Below, one piece after another: positions 26,850 to 34,832 of a DNA stretch of 64,000 nt. A program made the position numbers and the translations under genes. Every line of letters starts with the position of its first letter. Positions within the stretch are counted from its first letter, which is position 1. The notes beneath the pieces are model-generated. The model was given only the letters and a program-made list of their open reading frames with translations. It was not told the DNA's origin and searched no databases. The stretch is from an uncultured Lachnospiraceae bacterium (lineage in GTDB: Bacteria > Bacillota > Clostridia > Lachnospirales > Lachnospiraceae): contig CACWQH010000002.1 in the NCBI GenBank assembly GCA_902762955.1, positions 37,884-101,883 of the forward strand, in the 5' to 3' direction.

Positions 26850-27512
26850 TTATTCCTCCAATCTGTAGCCAAGCTTTGAAACCGTCTTAATATTATCATG
26901 TAAATCAAGCTTTTTTCTAAGCTGTCCTATATGAACATCTACCGTTCTTGTCTCTCCGTAAAAGTCCGTACCCCAAACCATCGAAAGAAGCTTCTCTCTT
27001 GATATGGCTACATTTTTATTTTGCGCAAGCACGCACAAAAGCTCAAACTCCATAGGCTTAAGCTCTATAGCTTTGCCATTCCTGCTGACTGTATGCTTTT
27101 CTTTATCTATTTCAAGTCCTGCGACACTGATTATATGATTATTTTTTTGAAACCTCTCAAGCACCTTTTCGATTCTTACCATAAGCTCAAGCATTTCAAA
27201 AGGTTTTACTATATAATCCTCGGCTCCACCCTTTAACCCCAGCACCTTTGAAGCTATATCATCCTTTGCCGTAAGAAAGATAACAGGTATATTATATTTC
27301 TTAACTATATCAAGCAGCGCAAATCCGTCTAATCCGGGCAGCATGACATCAAGTACAGCAAGGTCAAAAGCATGGTCAGAATATATCCCCTCTGCCGCCT
27401 CCTTACCATCATTATATATCCTTGTGTCATAATCTGAGACCTTAAGATTCATAGCTATCATATTGGCTATAGCTTCTTCGTCTTCGACTATAAGTATTCT
27501 TGCCTTTGACAT
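26850..27512 (-). CDS. OmpR-family response regulator
   Basis: The ATG at 27512 behind AAGGAGG gives 220 aa beginning SKARILIVEDEE; the longer frame has no ribosome site. It has a receiver domain with phospho-Asp in LAVLDVMLPGLDG, a winged-helix output domain (LLSMVWGTDFYGETRTVDVHIGQLRKKL), and it forms a kinase-regulator pair with the next gene. Confidence 0.94.
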   Translation of the reverse strand: MSKARILIVEDEEAIANMIAMNLKVSDYDTRIYNDGKEAAEGIYSDHAFDLAVLDVMLPGLDGFALLDIVKKYNIPVIFLTAKDDIASKVLGLKGGAEDYIVKPFEMLELMVRIEKVLERFQKNNHIISVAGLEIDKEKHTVSRNGKAIELKPMEFELLCVLAQNKNVAISREKLLSMVWGTDFYGETRTVDVHIGQLRKKLDLHDNIKTVSKLGYRLEE

Positions 27513-27548
27513 GATATGCCTCCTTTTATTAAATCTCAAAACCCTTTT

Positions 27549-28529
27549 TTACCCCTGCATATGTATAGAGAAAAGAAATGCAATACACGGAAGCAGCACT
27601 ATAAAGGTTGTCCTATATTTTCTTCTTCTAAACTTCTTTCTTTCCTCCGGTGATAGCTTTGCCGCCTCAGGTAAATCCAAAATGGCAAGCACAACCTCTG
27701 CTGCCGAATATATAAAGTAACAATTAATTATAAATAAATATCCGGCGCCCTTAAACATGTCCCAGTTACCATTTGCCATTGAAAAGCCACAGGTACATAT
27801 AGGCGGCATAAGTGCGGTAGCAATCGCCACGCCGGGTATAACAGTATTTGCCTTATCCTCCCTGGTCTGTCCGATTATACCGGCAATTCCGCCAAAGGTA
27901 GCTATGAGTACATCATAAAAGGATGGTGAGGTTCTTGCAAGCAGTTCCGGTGTAGCTGTATGTATCGGTGCTATCATAAAGTAAAGTGTAGAGGTAAGGA
28001 GACTTACAACTATCTGAAGTATAAAGCCTGTACCATGTTTTTCCAAAAGAACCGGATTACGAGTTACCGAACCATAGGCAAGGGCAAGTATGCTGCCCAT
28101 AAGAGGAGATACAAGCATAGCACCGATTATTACGGCAGTCGAATTGACCGTAAGTCCGACTGAGGCTATCATAATCGCACATATCATGATGACCATATTG
28201 GTGCCTGTTACCTTTCCTGCTCCGAGTATGCGTTCTCTTATTATCTCCGGCTCGGCTGTATCAGACTTTATGGAAAAGGCCCCCTTAATTATATCCTTTA
28301 AGGATTTTTGACTCATGAGAGAATTTATCTCTTCCCGCCTTTCCTCTACAAATTCCTTATATTCCTCGTAGCGTTCCCGCCTTTCCTCAAGGTGTTCCTG
28401 ATATTCTTCTTTTAGCTTATCTTTTTTTTCCTCCAAATGCTCCTGATGTGTGACAAGCTTTTTTTCAAGTTTTTCATGCTTTGATATCTTTAATTTATCT
28501 TCTTTTTTTTCTTTATTATCTGTATTCAT
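27549..28529 (-). CDS. DUF389 family membrane protein with N-terminal coiled coil
   Basis: I choose the ATG at 28529, 8 bases after GGAGG, giving 326 aa. Residues about 8-75 are a highly charged coiled coil with repeats of EHLEE(K/R)(K/R). Residues 110-326 are the DUF389 membrane domain (TVNSTAVIIGAMLVSPLMGSI, six or more helices). The family's function is unknown. The N-terminal extension is longer than the core family. Confidence 0.85.
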   Translation of the reverse strand: MNTDNKEKKEDKLKISKHEKLEKKLVTHQEHLEEKKDKLKEEYQEHLEERRERYEEYKEFVEERREEINSLMSQKSLKDIIKGAFSIKSDTAEPEIIRERILGAGKVTGTNMVIMICAIMIASVGLTVNSTAVIIGAMLVSPLMGSILALAYGSVTRNPVLLEKHGTGFILQIVVSLLTSTLYFMIAPIHTATPELLARTSPSFYDVLIATFGGIAGIIGQTREDKANTVIPGVAIATALMPPICTCGFSMANGNWDMFKGAGYLFIINCYFIYSAAEVVLAILDLPEAAKLSPEERKKFRRRKYRTTFIVLLPCIAFLFSIHMQG

Positions 28530-28601
28530 GCTTAAAACCTCCATGGGAAATTATGTATAATCCGAATTTTAAATATATGAACCTCCGTATACTGCCAATG
28601 C

Positions 28602-29966
28602 TTATTCGACCAAATTGGTTATCCAGATTCCCTTTTTGATAAGTACATATCCTACCACAACTTTAATTATATCAAGTGCCTGTATCGTTACATATATCCA
28701 AAGTATCGGAAGTCCTGTAAATGTGCATATGATATATGCCACAGGAACAGACACCACCCATGAAAAACCACTGTCAAATAAAAATGTAATGACTGTCTTT
28801 CCACCGGAGCGAAGTGTAAAATAAAGCGTATTTAAAAAGCCCTGTATCGGGAAAAACAGTGCCGTAATTATTATAAATTTTGTACTGTAATCCCTGACTG
28901 CCTCCGTTGTATTATATATCTTCGGGAACACTCCCGAAATAGATATCAGCACTATAGTAAGTAGAATACATATTGCACTCGTAAACCACATAAGCTTAAC
29001 GGAGCTTGCCTTTGCTTTTTCATACTCCGATGCACCAAGCATCTGACCGATGATAATACCGACGGCACTTCCCAAAGCGATAAATACTACATTTAAAAGG
29101 TTACAGATTGCATTTGAGATATTGAGTCCGGCGATTATATCAAGTCCACGCTTTGAATAAATCTGTGTAAGAACTGCTATACCGCCCGCCCACAAAAACT
29201 CATTTATAAATATCGGAAGGCTCTTTTTCAAAACCTTCCCTAAGATTTCCGCAGGCACCTTTAAGGTCTTATATACACCCTTAAGGAAGGTATGTATGTC
29301 GCTTTTTTTATGTGCCCATATAACTACAACACCCATCTCCACAAACCTTGCTATAACCGTAGCTATGGCAGCACCCCTGACTTCAAGTCGTGGCAAACCA
29401 AATTTACCGTAGATTAGAAGATAATTAAATACCACATCTATAAAAACTGAAGCTATACCTGCCACCATAGGTTTGACACTCTCGTCCGTCTCTCGAAGAC
29501 TTCCGGCATATACTTGCGTAATCGTAAACGGTAAAAATCCTATGAGCATTATATCCAGATATTGTCTGCTAAATCTGAGTGTAAGTATGGGGTCAATATC
29601 ATTTCCCTCACCGGTCAGATATCGCCTTATCAATGTATCTCCTGCAAAAACGAAAACCCAAACACCCGCTATAGTGCAAAAGAGTCCTATCCAGAATTTC
29701 AATCTGAATATTCCTTTTACACCCTCAGTATTGCCATGACCGAAGTACTGTGCTCCGTAGATTCCGGGGCCTGACAAGCCTCCAAATATAGCAAGATTAA
29801 ATACAAATATAAGCTGTCCCGCTATGGAAACAGCCGTTATACTCTCAGTACCGAGACTTCCAACCATTATGTTGTCTACAAGCCCTACCGCATTGGTAAT
29901 CCCGCTCTGAATCATCATAGGAACGGCGAGCTTTAGAGCCTTTTTATATATACTGTTATCCTTCAT
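28602..29966 (-). CDS. MATE-family multidrug/sodium antiporter
   Basis: This 454-aa protein has twelve predicted helices in two repeats (N-half PMMIQSGITNAVGLVDNIMVGSLG, C-half GSAVGIIIGQMLGA), diagnostic of the MATE/NorM family. Such proteins expel cationic drugs in exchange for Na+ or H+. The ATG lies 11 bp after the phosphoesterase stop, so it is probably in the sortase operon. Confidence 0.93.
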   Translation of the reverse strand: MKDNSIYKKALKLAVPMMIQSGITNAVGLVDNIMVGSLGTESITAVSIAGQLIFVFNLAIFGGLSGPGIYGAQYFGHGNTEGVKGIFRLKFWIGLFCTIAGVWVFVFAGDTLIRRYLTGEGNDIDPILTLRFSRQYLDIMLIGFLPFTITQVYAGSLRETDESVKPMVAGIASVFIDVVFNYLLIYGKFGLPRLEVRGAAIATVIARFVEMGVVVIWAHKKSDIHTFLKGVYKTLKVPAEILGKVLKKSLPIFINEFLWAGGIAVLTQIYSKRGLDIIAGLNISNAICNLLNVVFIALGSAVGIIIGQMLGASEYEKAKASSVKLMWFTSAICILLTIVLISISGVFPKIYNTTEAVRDYSTKFIIITALFFPIQGFLNTLYFTLRSGGKTVITFLFDSGFSWVVSVPVAYIICTFTGLPILWIYVTIQALDIIKVVVGYVLIKKGIWITNLVE

Positions 29967-29977
29967 TTTTTTACCTC

Positions 29978-30979
29978 TTACTTCGCAAGCTTTATCACAA
30001 CCAGCTCCGGATAATTATTGACTCTTACAGGAATCACGCTATTGCCGAGTCCTCTGCTGATAATCATTGTAGTATTTTTATAAGTATGCACGCCCTCGTA
30101 AAGCTCCGGGAAGAATTCAAATTCCGGTGACACAAATCCACCCTTGCCCGGTACAACAAATTGTCCACCATGCACATGCCCCGTTATAACCAAATCCATA
30201 TCGCACGCCACATAATTATCATAATATGCCGGTTCATGTGCAAGAAGTATCTTAAGCTTATCTTTTGGAAGATTTTTTGATAGTTCTTCTAACTTACCGC
30301 TGCCAAGCTCATCATCCGAAAGCCCTATCAGATAATATTTATCATCTATGCAAATTGTCTCATTGTCTGTGAAATTAATTCCCTCTTTTTTTATATCCTC
30401 ATAGAAGGCATTTATCTTATCAGGCTTTTTAGCTTCAAGCCATTTCTCGTGATTGCCGGTTATGTAATAAACAGGTGCGATTTCTTTAGCCTGCTTCATA
30501 AAGCTAAGTGCCCTTTTATAATTTGTATGCGAAGAGTCAACCAAGTCTCCGGTCACAACGATTATATCAGGATTGCATTTTCTGATTTCATCTATGAGCT
30601 TGCTCTCGTCAAATCCAAAGTACTGGTTGTGCAAATCTGAAACCTGAACTATCGTATATCCGTTTAAATCGTCGCCTATCTTCTCATTTTGATAAGTATA
30701 TTCTGTAATAACTATATGATGATTCTGATAAAAGCCCCAGATAACCAGCAAAATCCAGATTACAAGAAATACGGGAACAGTTATACTGAACTTTTTCTTT
30801 TTAGTCTTGTGATGAAAAATGTGCATACCAAGAAATGCACCCAAAGCACCACCGATTATCGCAACAAATATCAGCACCCGCTCCGGTATACGAAATCTAT
30901 CCTTGATGGCTTTTTTCTTGTCTATACCATATAGGATAAAGGCTATTAAATTGATTGTGACGAAATATATGAAAAGCAT
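29978..30979 (-). CDS. DUF1294-metallophosphoesterase fusion protein
   Basis: In this 333-aa protein, residues 1-95 are three or four membrane helices of the DUF1294 type (YGIDKKKAIKDRFRIPERVL, GGALGAFLGMHIFHHKT). Residues about 108-333 are a YkuE/YaeI-type phosphoesterase with all five motifs: DLH, GDLVDS, GNHE, HEPAYY and GHVHGGQ. The enzyme domain should face the extracytoplasmic side or sit at the membrane. YaeI-like enzymes act on lipid-linked UDP-sugars. The fusion is uncommon. Confidence 0.88.
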   Translation of the reverse strand: MLFIYFVTINLIAFILYGIDKKKAIKDRFRIPERVLIFVAIIGGALGAFLGMHIFHHKTKKKKFSITVPVFLVIWILLVIWGFYQNHHIVITEYTYQNEKIGDDLNGYTIVQVSDLHNQYFGFDESKLIDEIRKCNPDIIVVTGDLVDSSHTNYKRALSFMKQAKEIAPVYYITGNHEKWLEAKKPDKINAFYEDIKKEGINFTDNETICIDDKYYLIGLSDDELGSGKLEELSKNLPKDKLKILLAHEPAYYDNYVACDMDLVITGHVHGGQFVVPGKGGFVSPEFEFFPELYEGVHTYKNTTMIISRGLGNSVIPVRVNNYPELVVIKLAK

Positions 30980-30985
30980 TCTTTT

Positions 30986-31762
30986 TTACCTTAAAAATAG
31001 TCCCTTCTTATCCACCAGCTTTGCCTGCACGAGATATCTTTTAATATCAACGCTCGTACAGGTGGAAAGCGTTATTATCCTGTCATCAGTCGTCAGACTA
31101 TCCACATCACGAAAATATCCGCTTCCGTAATTTTTAAGCATGTCGATATATTCCTGATATCCTTTTACATTGGAAAAGTCATAAGCATATAAAATGTGGT
31201 CATCACTAAATTCATATGCTGCAAATATCTCATACGTTAAAAGCTCATCCGGTGTATAAATATACACATATTTATTGTTGTCAAAAAAATCCTTTTCACT
31301 GAACTTATGCAGGTCTCGGAAGCCCTCACCATTTTTCATATTGTGACCATAAAGGATGGTGTTGTAATCATCAAAATCCTTACTGTTAAGTCTCTGCGTA
31401 TAGATGCATCCCGGATATCCCGTACTTCCGTCAAGATTATGATCCAGATAATAATCCTCCGGCTGTTCATCATCGCTTTGCAAAATAGGATATGAAATGC
31501 GTGTATCCGGTATCTCTATATAAGCATAAACATTTTTATCATTCTCCCAATAAGCCTTAAAATCTATCGGATTTTCTTCCTTTGGTTCTTCGGTAGTTGT
31601 CTCATCGGCTGTAGTTTGAGTTTGTTCTGTGGTTATGCTTTCTGTTGTATCATGCTCGGTTTCTGAAGTATCTTGCGTGACCGACTTTTTACCACATGAA
31701 GATAAAACCAATAATGAGATTAACAAAAAATATGTTAAACGTCTTTTTAGTTTCATTTGCAT
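30986..31762 (-). CDS. srtB: Class B sortase
   Basis: The start at 31762 (or 31756) behind GGAG gives about 258 aa. The N-terminal hydrophobic stretch ends in a lipobox-like LVLSSCGKK rather than a plain membrane anchor, followed by a Thr/Glu-rich linker. The catalytic domain has the class B features: PILQSDD, YTQR, YGHNMKNGEGF (His), TLSTC (Cys) and the later Arg in DIKRYLVQAKLV. No protein with an NPQTN or LPXTG sorting signal is encoded in the window, so its substrate lies elsewhere. Confidence 0.9.
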   Translation of the reverse strand: MQMKLKRRLTYFLLISLLVLSSCGKKSVTQDTSETEHDTTESITTEQTQTTADETTTEEPKEENPIDFKAYWENDKNVYAYIEIPDTRISYPILQSDDEQPEDYYLDHNLDGSTGYPGCIYTQRLNSKDFDDYNTILYGHNMKNGEGFRDLHKFSEKDFFDNNKYVYIYTPDELLTYEIFAAYEFSDDHILYAYDFSNVKGYQEYIDMLKNYGSGYFRDVDSLTTDDRIITLSTCTSVDIKRYLVQAKLVDKKGLFLR

Positions 31763-31842
31763 TTTCCTGCTCCGTTTCAAAAAATAAAACTTTTTCTTCA
31801 TAAGAGTATACTTTATTTAGAGATTTTATCAAGAGATAAATA

Positions 31843-31886
31843 AAAATAAGTTTAATTTATAGTAGACTATAAATTAAACTTATTTT
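31843..31886. terminator. Long AT-rich terminator after the ATPase gene
   Basis: AAGTTTAATTTATAG (31848-31862) and CTATAAATTAAACTT (31867-31881) are perfect complements, extended on both sides by A/T pairs. T-runs follow on both strands, so it stops the XRE-ATPase transcript and may act both ways. Confidence 0.75.
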
Positions 31887-31895
31887 TTGTTTACA

Positions 31896-32705
31896 TTACT
31901 CCTTTGTTTCAAACTCATCCCTATGTTTTTTGAAAAAGTCATAAAAATATCTTACATTATCCAATTCGCTCCAGCTGCTCTCTCTAAAATCCGGTGTATC
32001 AATATTGTATATTTTAGCATTGAGTGTTCCCAGCATAAAAGGCGAATGAGTGGCTATAATAAACTGACAATTCAAATATCGCGTCATGCTCAAAATTTTC
32101 TCTGCCAATTTTACCTGATTAGCCGGCGAAAGAGAAACCTCCGGTTCATCAAGAAGATAAAGCGCATCGGATTTGAGCCAATCACGAAATAGCAGCATAG
32201 CCATCTCACCATTTGAATACTTTTCCTGAGCAAAAAGAATATAGCCGATTTGCTTGCTTCCCTCTTCAGTAGCAAGGTAGTTTTCCGCTTCTTCCTTTGT
32301 CATACCTCCCTGAATATAATCATACAATATACCATCCTCGAGAACATTTTGCTGTTGCACCTTCTTAATCTCATACAAGATATCTTCACTTTTAAGCTGC
32401 CTGCTTCCTTCAGGTACATTATTAAATAATCTGCCTGTTTCTTCATCCTCGCCCAGACTAAATCTACATTTATCTATAAAATTTGTTCCATAAATACTTT
32501 TTATAGATTCGCGGCCTTTTATCCCAAGTTTATTGGCAATAATATTTAAAATAGTAGACTTTCCCGAACCATTATTACCATATAAAACTGTAACAGGAGA
32601 AAAAAACAGCGTAGGCATATCCTTATTGCGAAATACATTGTGAGGATATATATTAGGATTTGTTAATATTTCATCGCATAATTTAAAGCTCGAAAGATAT
32701 ATCAT
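31896..32705 (-). CDS. COG3910-type ABC/AAA ATPase
   Basis: This 269-aa ATPase has Walker A YGNNGSGKST (about 41-50), Walker B LYLLDEPEVSLSP (about 197) and the switch histidine IIATHSPFML. It has no nuclease or TOPRIM domain and no membrane segment. It belongs to the small RecF-like ATPases whose role is unknown; some act in defence or stress modules. The ATG directly follows the XRE stop (TAATATG) and its ribosome site lies inside that gene, so the two proteins are made together. Confidence 0.88.
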   Translation of the reverse strand: MIYLSSFKLCDEILTNPNIYPHNVFRNKDMPTLFFSPVTVLYGNNGSGKSTILNIIANKLGIKGRESIKSIYGTNFIDKCRFSLGEDEETGRLFNNVPEGSRQLKSEDILYEIKKVQQQNVLEDGILYDYIQGGMTKEEAENYLATEEGSKQIGYILFAQEKYSNGEMAMLLFRDWLKSDALYLLDEPEVSLSPANQVKLAEKILSMTRYLNCQFIIATHSPFMLGTLNAKIYNIDTPDFRESSWSELDNVRYFYDFFKKHRDEFETKE

Positions 32706-32706
32706 A

Positions 32707-33030
32707 TTAATCCACCTCTTTATTACTCATTAGAACAGACAGTCTTTGATAATATGCCAGTAACCTTTGATATGCTACATCATTTCTGTCCCGTTGATAT
32801 CCTCTGCTTCCACATATCAATCTGTCAATGGGCATCATAAATAATTCACTCAACGCATATAAATTATCAACCGTTGGAAGATTCTTCCCATTTAGCCAAT
32901 GATATATGCTTTGTGGTGATGAAAGTCCCAAAAAGCTCTGAATATCTTTAACGGATATATCTTTCATCTTCATGATACATTTTATATTCTGACCGGTTTT
33001 TATCATATCAATTACAGGATATTTTTCCAT
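32707..33030 (-). CDS. XRE-family helix-turn-helix regulator
   Basis: The ATG at 33030 is preferred because the upstream GTG is only 2 bases from GGAG. The 107-aa protein has a Cro/CI-type helix-turn-helix (SVKDIQSFLGLSSPQSIYHWLNGKNLP, about residues 27-55) followed by PTVDNLYALSELF, typical of XRE repressors. It is translationally coupled to the ATPase and is probably autoregulated through interleaved inverted repeats in its promoter. Confidence 0.9.
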   Translation of the reverse strand: MEKYPVIDMIKTGQNIKCIMKMKDISVKDIQSFLGLSSPQSIYHWLNGKNLPTVDNLYALSELFMMPIDRLICGSRGYQRDRNDVAYQRLLAYYQRLSVLMSNKEVD

Positions 33031-33061
33031 AATGAACACACTCCTTAATAAATACTAATTT

Positions 33062-33095
33062 ATTCTATGTTACCTTCTGATTGTAACACAAGGTA
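33062..33095 (-). promoter_or_regulatory. Promoter and operator of the XRE-ATPase pair
   Basis: On the minus strand, TTGTGT (33086-33091) and TAGAAT (33062-33067) are 18 bp apart. Two interleaved inverted repeats fill the spacer and -35: TGTTAC-N9-GTAACA (33068-33088) and TACCTT-N13-AAGGTA (33071-33095). This is a typical place for autorepression by the XRE protein. Confidence 0.6.
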
Positions 33096-33225
33096 TGTCC
33101 GTTTTATTGCCCATGCAAAAATATCCTTAATTGAAACCTCCTTAACACATCTATAACAATTCAAAGATTAGTTTTTGATATTGCATGATACGATTCAAAC
33201 TCCATTTTCAGTAAATATAATCTTG

Positions 33226-33666
33226 CTAATCTTGATTTTTAATCAAATACTTGTTACTAACAACCTTTATTGATAATGGTGCTCCTATTTTCTCACAATA
33301 TATAGGTTCCGTGGTTCGAATCACAATCCCTTCTTTTTTTCCTCCTTTTGGATAATCACCGTCTGCCCTTTCAAGTAATGAATCAACACTCGGATACTTT
33401 GAAGGAAGGTCAAATCCTGTCTCTTCAATAGGAACCATCTGCAAGCCTATTTTATCACATATTTCTTGCATTCTCTTAAGCCCAACTCTCTTACCATTTT
33501 CACGAACAGTAAAAACATACCACTCTGGTCGTGTAAGCTTTAATCTGTTTTTTTGGATACCCGGTGCGCAAAGTTCACCTTGAATTGTCAATAACTGAAG
33601 ACCATTCTTTTCATAAAATTCCTCTATCTTATATTCAATGTTAACTATAAGCTTTATATTTGTCAT
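33226..33666 (-). pseudogene. 5'-truncated RNA ligase (nucleotidyltransferase) fragment
   Basis: This 146-residue frame carries the later motifs of DRB0094/Rnl2-type RNA ligases: QGELCAPGIQKN (motif III region), EGIVIR (motif IV) and SIKVVSNKYL (motif V, catalytic Lys and Ser-Asn). The upstream half with motif I (KxDG, the lysine that takes AMP) is absent, and the DNA before 33666 shows no matching frame. The fragment could not adenylylate itself. It is probably a decayed remnant of an RNA repair gene, though a short expressed protein cannot be excluded. Confidence 0.75.
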
Positions 33667-33701
33667 TGAATTTGTAATATAAAATACACTTCATAAATAT
33701 A

Positions 33702-33735
33702 AGGACACTACAAGTCTACACACTCATAGTGTCCT
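33702..33735 (-). terminator. Inverted repeat after the BRO gene
   Basis: AGGACACTA (33702-33710) and TAGTGTCCT (33727-33735) are perfect complements with a 16-base loop. The minus-strand tail TTATATTTAT is only moderately T-rich, so a terminator role is likely but not certain. Confidence 0.45.
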
Positions 33736-33802
33736 ATCACAAGCTTTCATATTAAATTGAAAAACAAATTATATTCTCCTCCAGTTAAATTTATTTTTCT
33801 TT

Positions 33803-34663
33803 TCACGTGTTCTCTGATATAACCTCTATAACATCAGTTACAATCAGATTTAATTCTTTTGCATTCTTGTCAGTAACTACTGGTTTGCCGGTAGATTTTT
33901 CGATTTCTTTTCTGGCATTGCCCGCCACATTTCCACCCTGTTTTGCAATTACCTGATTTTCACTAAGCCCTTGAGGATTATGTACCTTTGTAAGCTCGGT
34001 GGTTGTCGCTTCAGCAAGCATATTTAATGCAAGCTCAAGTGTACTCATATTATCTCTTAGATTTTCCTTCTTCAAGCCTTTATACTTCTTATATTGATGT
34101 GTACTCATTCCCGACCAAGCACGTGTAACTTCATCAGTTAAAATAGCATACTCCTGTCCCTGTTCTACTCCATGCAGCTTCCACTGATCTGTAAGTTCCT
34201 TTCTTGCACGAATAGTTTGAAGTCTCTGATTAATCCAATCTGCATCATATCCGAGTTTAGCATAGGTTTCAAGAGCCCTATCAATTGATATCTCAGGGTC
34301 AATAGTTTCTTCTATTCTTTCTCTTCCAACCTGTGCAAGCCACATTTTAAAAGGTTCTGCTTTTTTTGAAGGAATAGATTGAATTATGCGTAATAACTGT
34401 TCTGTGGTTGCTACGTCCGTCATACGTCTTTTTCCATCTTGAGCAAGCATTTTCAACTGGTGACAATTTGTCACCAGTTGACTACCTTCATCATTTAAGC
34501 GTTGTTTTAGCTTATTCCAATATTTTCTTGATTTTTGATAATCATCTTGCTCTGTAAGCACACCAACTACATCAACAATCGAAAAATACCATTCTTCATT
34601 TTCTTCATCCCACGCCGTACGTATCTTTTTATCTTCAAACATTTGTATTTTATCAATGTCCAT
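33803..34663 (-). CDS. BRO-N domain protein (phage-type)
   Basis: In this 286-aa protein the N-terminal part (residues about 8-115) is a BRO-N domain as found in phage antirepressors and baculovirus BRO proteins (WYFSIVDVVGVLTEQDDYQKSRKYW, MTDVATTEQLLRIIQ, PFKMWLAQVGRERIEE). The C-terminal half resembles DinD-like DNA-damage-inducible proteins. It has a GGGGG site and its own promoter. It probably arrived with a mobile element; no integrase or other phage gene is nearby. Confidence 0.85.
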   Translation of the reverse strand: MDIDKIQMFEDKKIRTAWDEENEEWYFSIVDVVGVLTEQDDYQKSRKYWNKLKQRLNDEGSQLVTNCHQLKMLAQDGKRRMTDVATTEQLLRIIQSIPSKKAEPFKMWLAQVGRERIEETIDPEISIDRALETYAKLGYDADWINQRLQTIRARKELTDQWKLHGVEQGQEYAILTDEVTRAWSGMSTHQYKKYKGLKKENLRDNMSTLELALNMLAEATTTELTKVHNPQGLSENQVIAKQGGNVAGNARKEIEKSTGKPVVTDKNAKELNLIVTDVIEVISENT

Positions 34664-34720
34664 AGCAATCCCCCTGACTAAACAATTTATATTTAAACAG
34701 TTGCAACTATTTATGCTTTA

Positions 34721-34749
34721 ATTATATCATAAAACTCACTCGAACACAA
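34721..34749 (-). promoter_or_regulatory. Promoter of the BRO-N gene
   Basis: On the minus strand, TTGTGT (34744-34749) and a consensus TATAAT (34721-34726) are separated by 17 bp, about 60 bp upstream of the start codon. Confidence 0.5.
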
Positions 34750-34776
34750 GTTCTATTCATTGCAAATCATAAAAAA

Positions 34777-34810
34777 TCGAGCCTGATTTTATTATTAAAA
34801 CCAAGCTCGA
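34777..34810 (-). terminator. Terminator of the sigma/anti-sigma operon
   Basis: TCGAGC (34777-34782) and GCTCGA (34805-34810) close a stem that continues through TTTTA/TAAAA pairs, followed by TTTTTT on the minus strand. Confidence 0.8.
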
Positions 34811-34832
34811 ACAATAATATTAATTAAATGTA

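Noticed and set aside
33226..33666. Complete novel small protein
   Set aside because: Three collinear ligase motifs show that it is the C-terminal part of a known family, so a truncated gene is the simpler reading.
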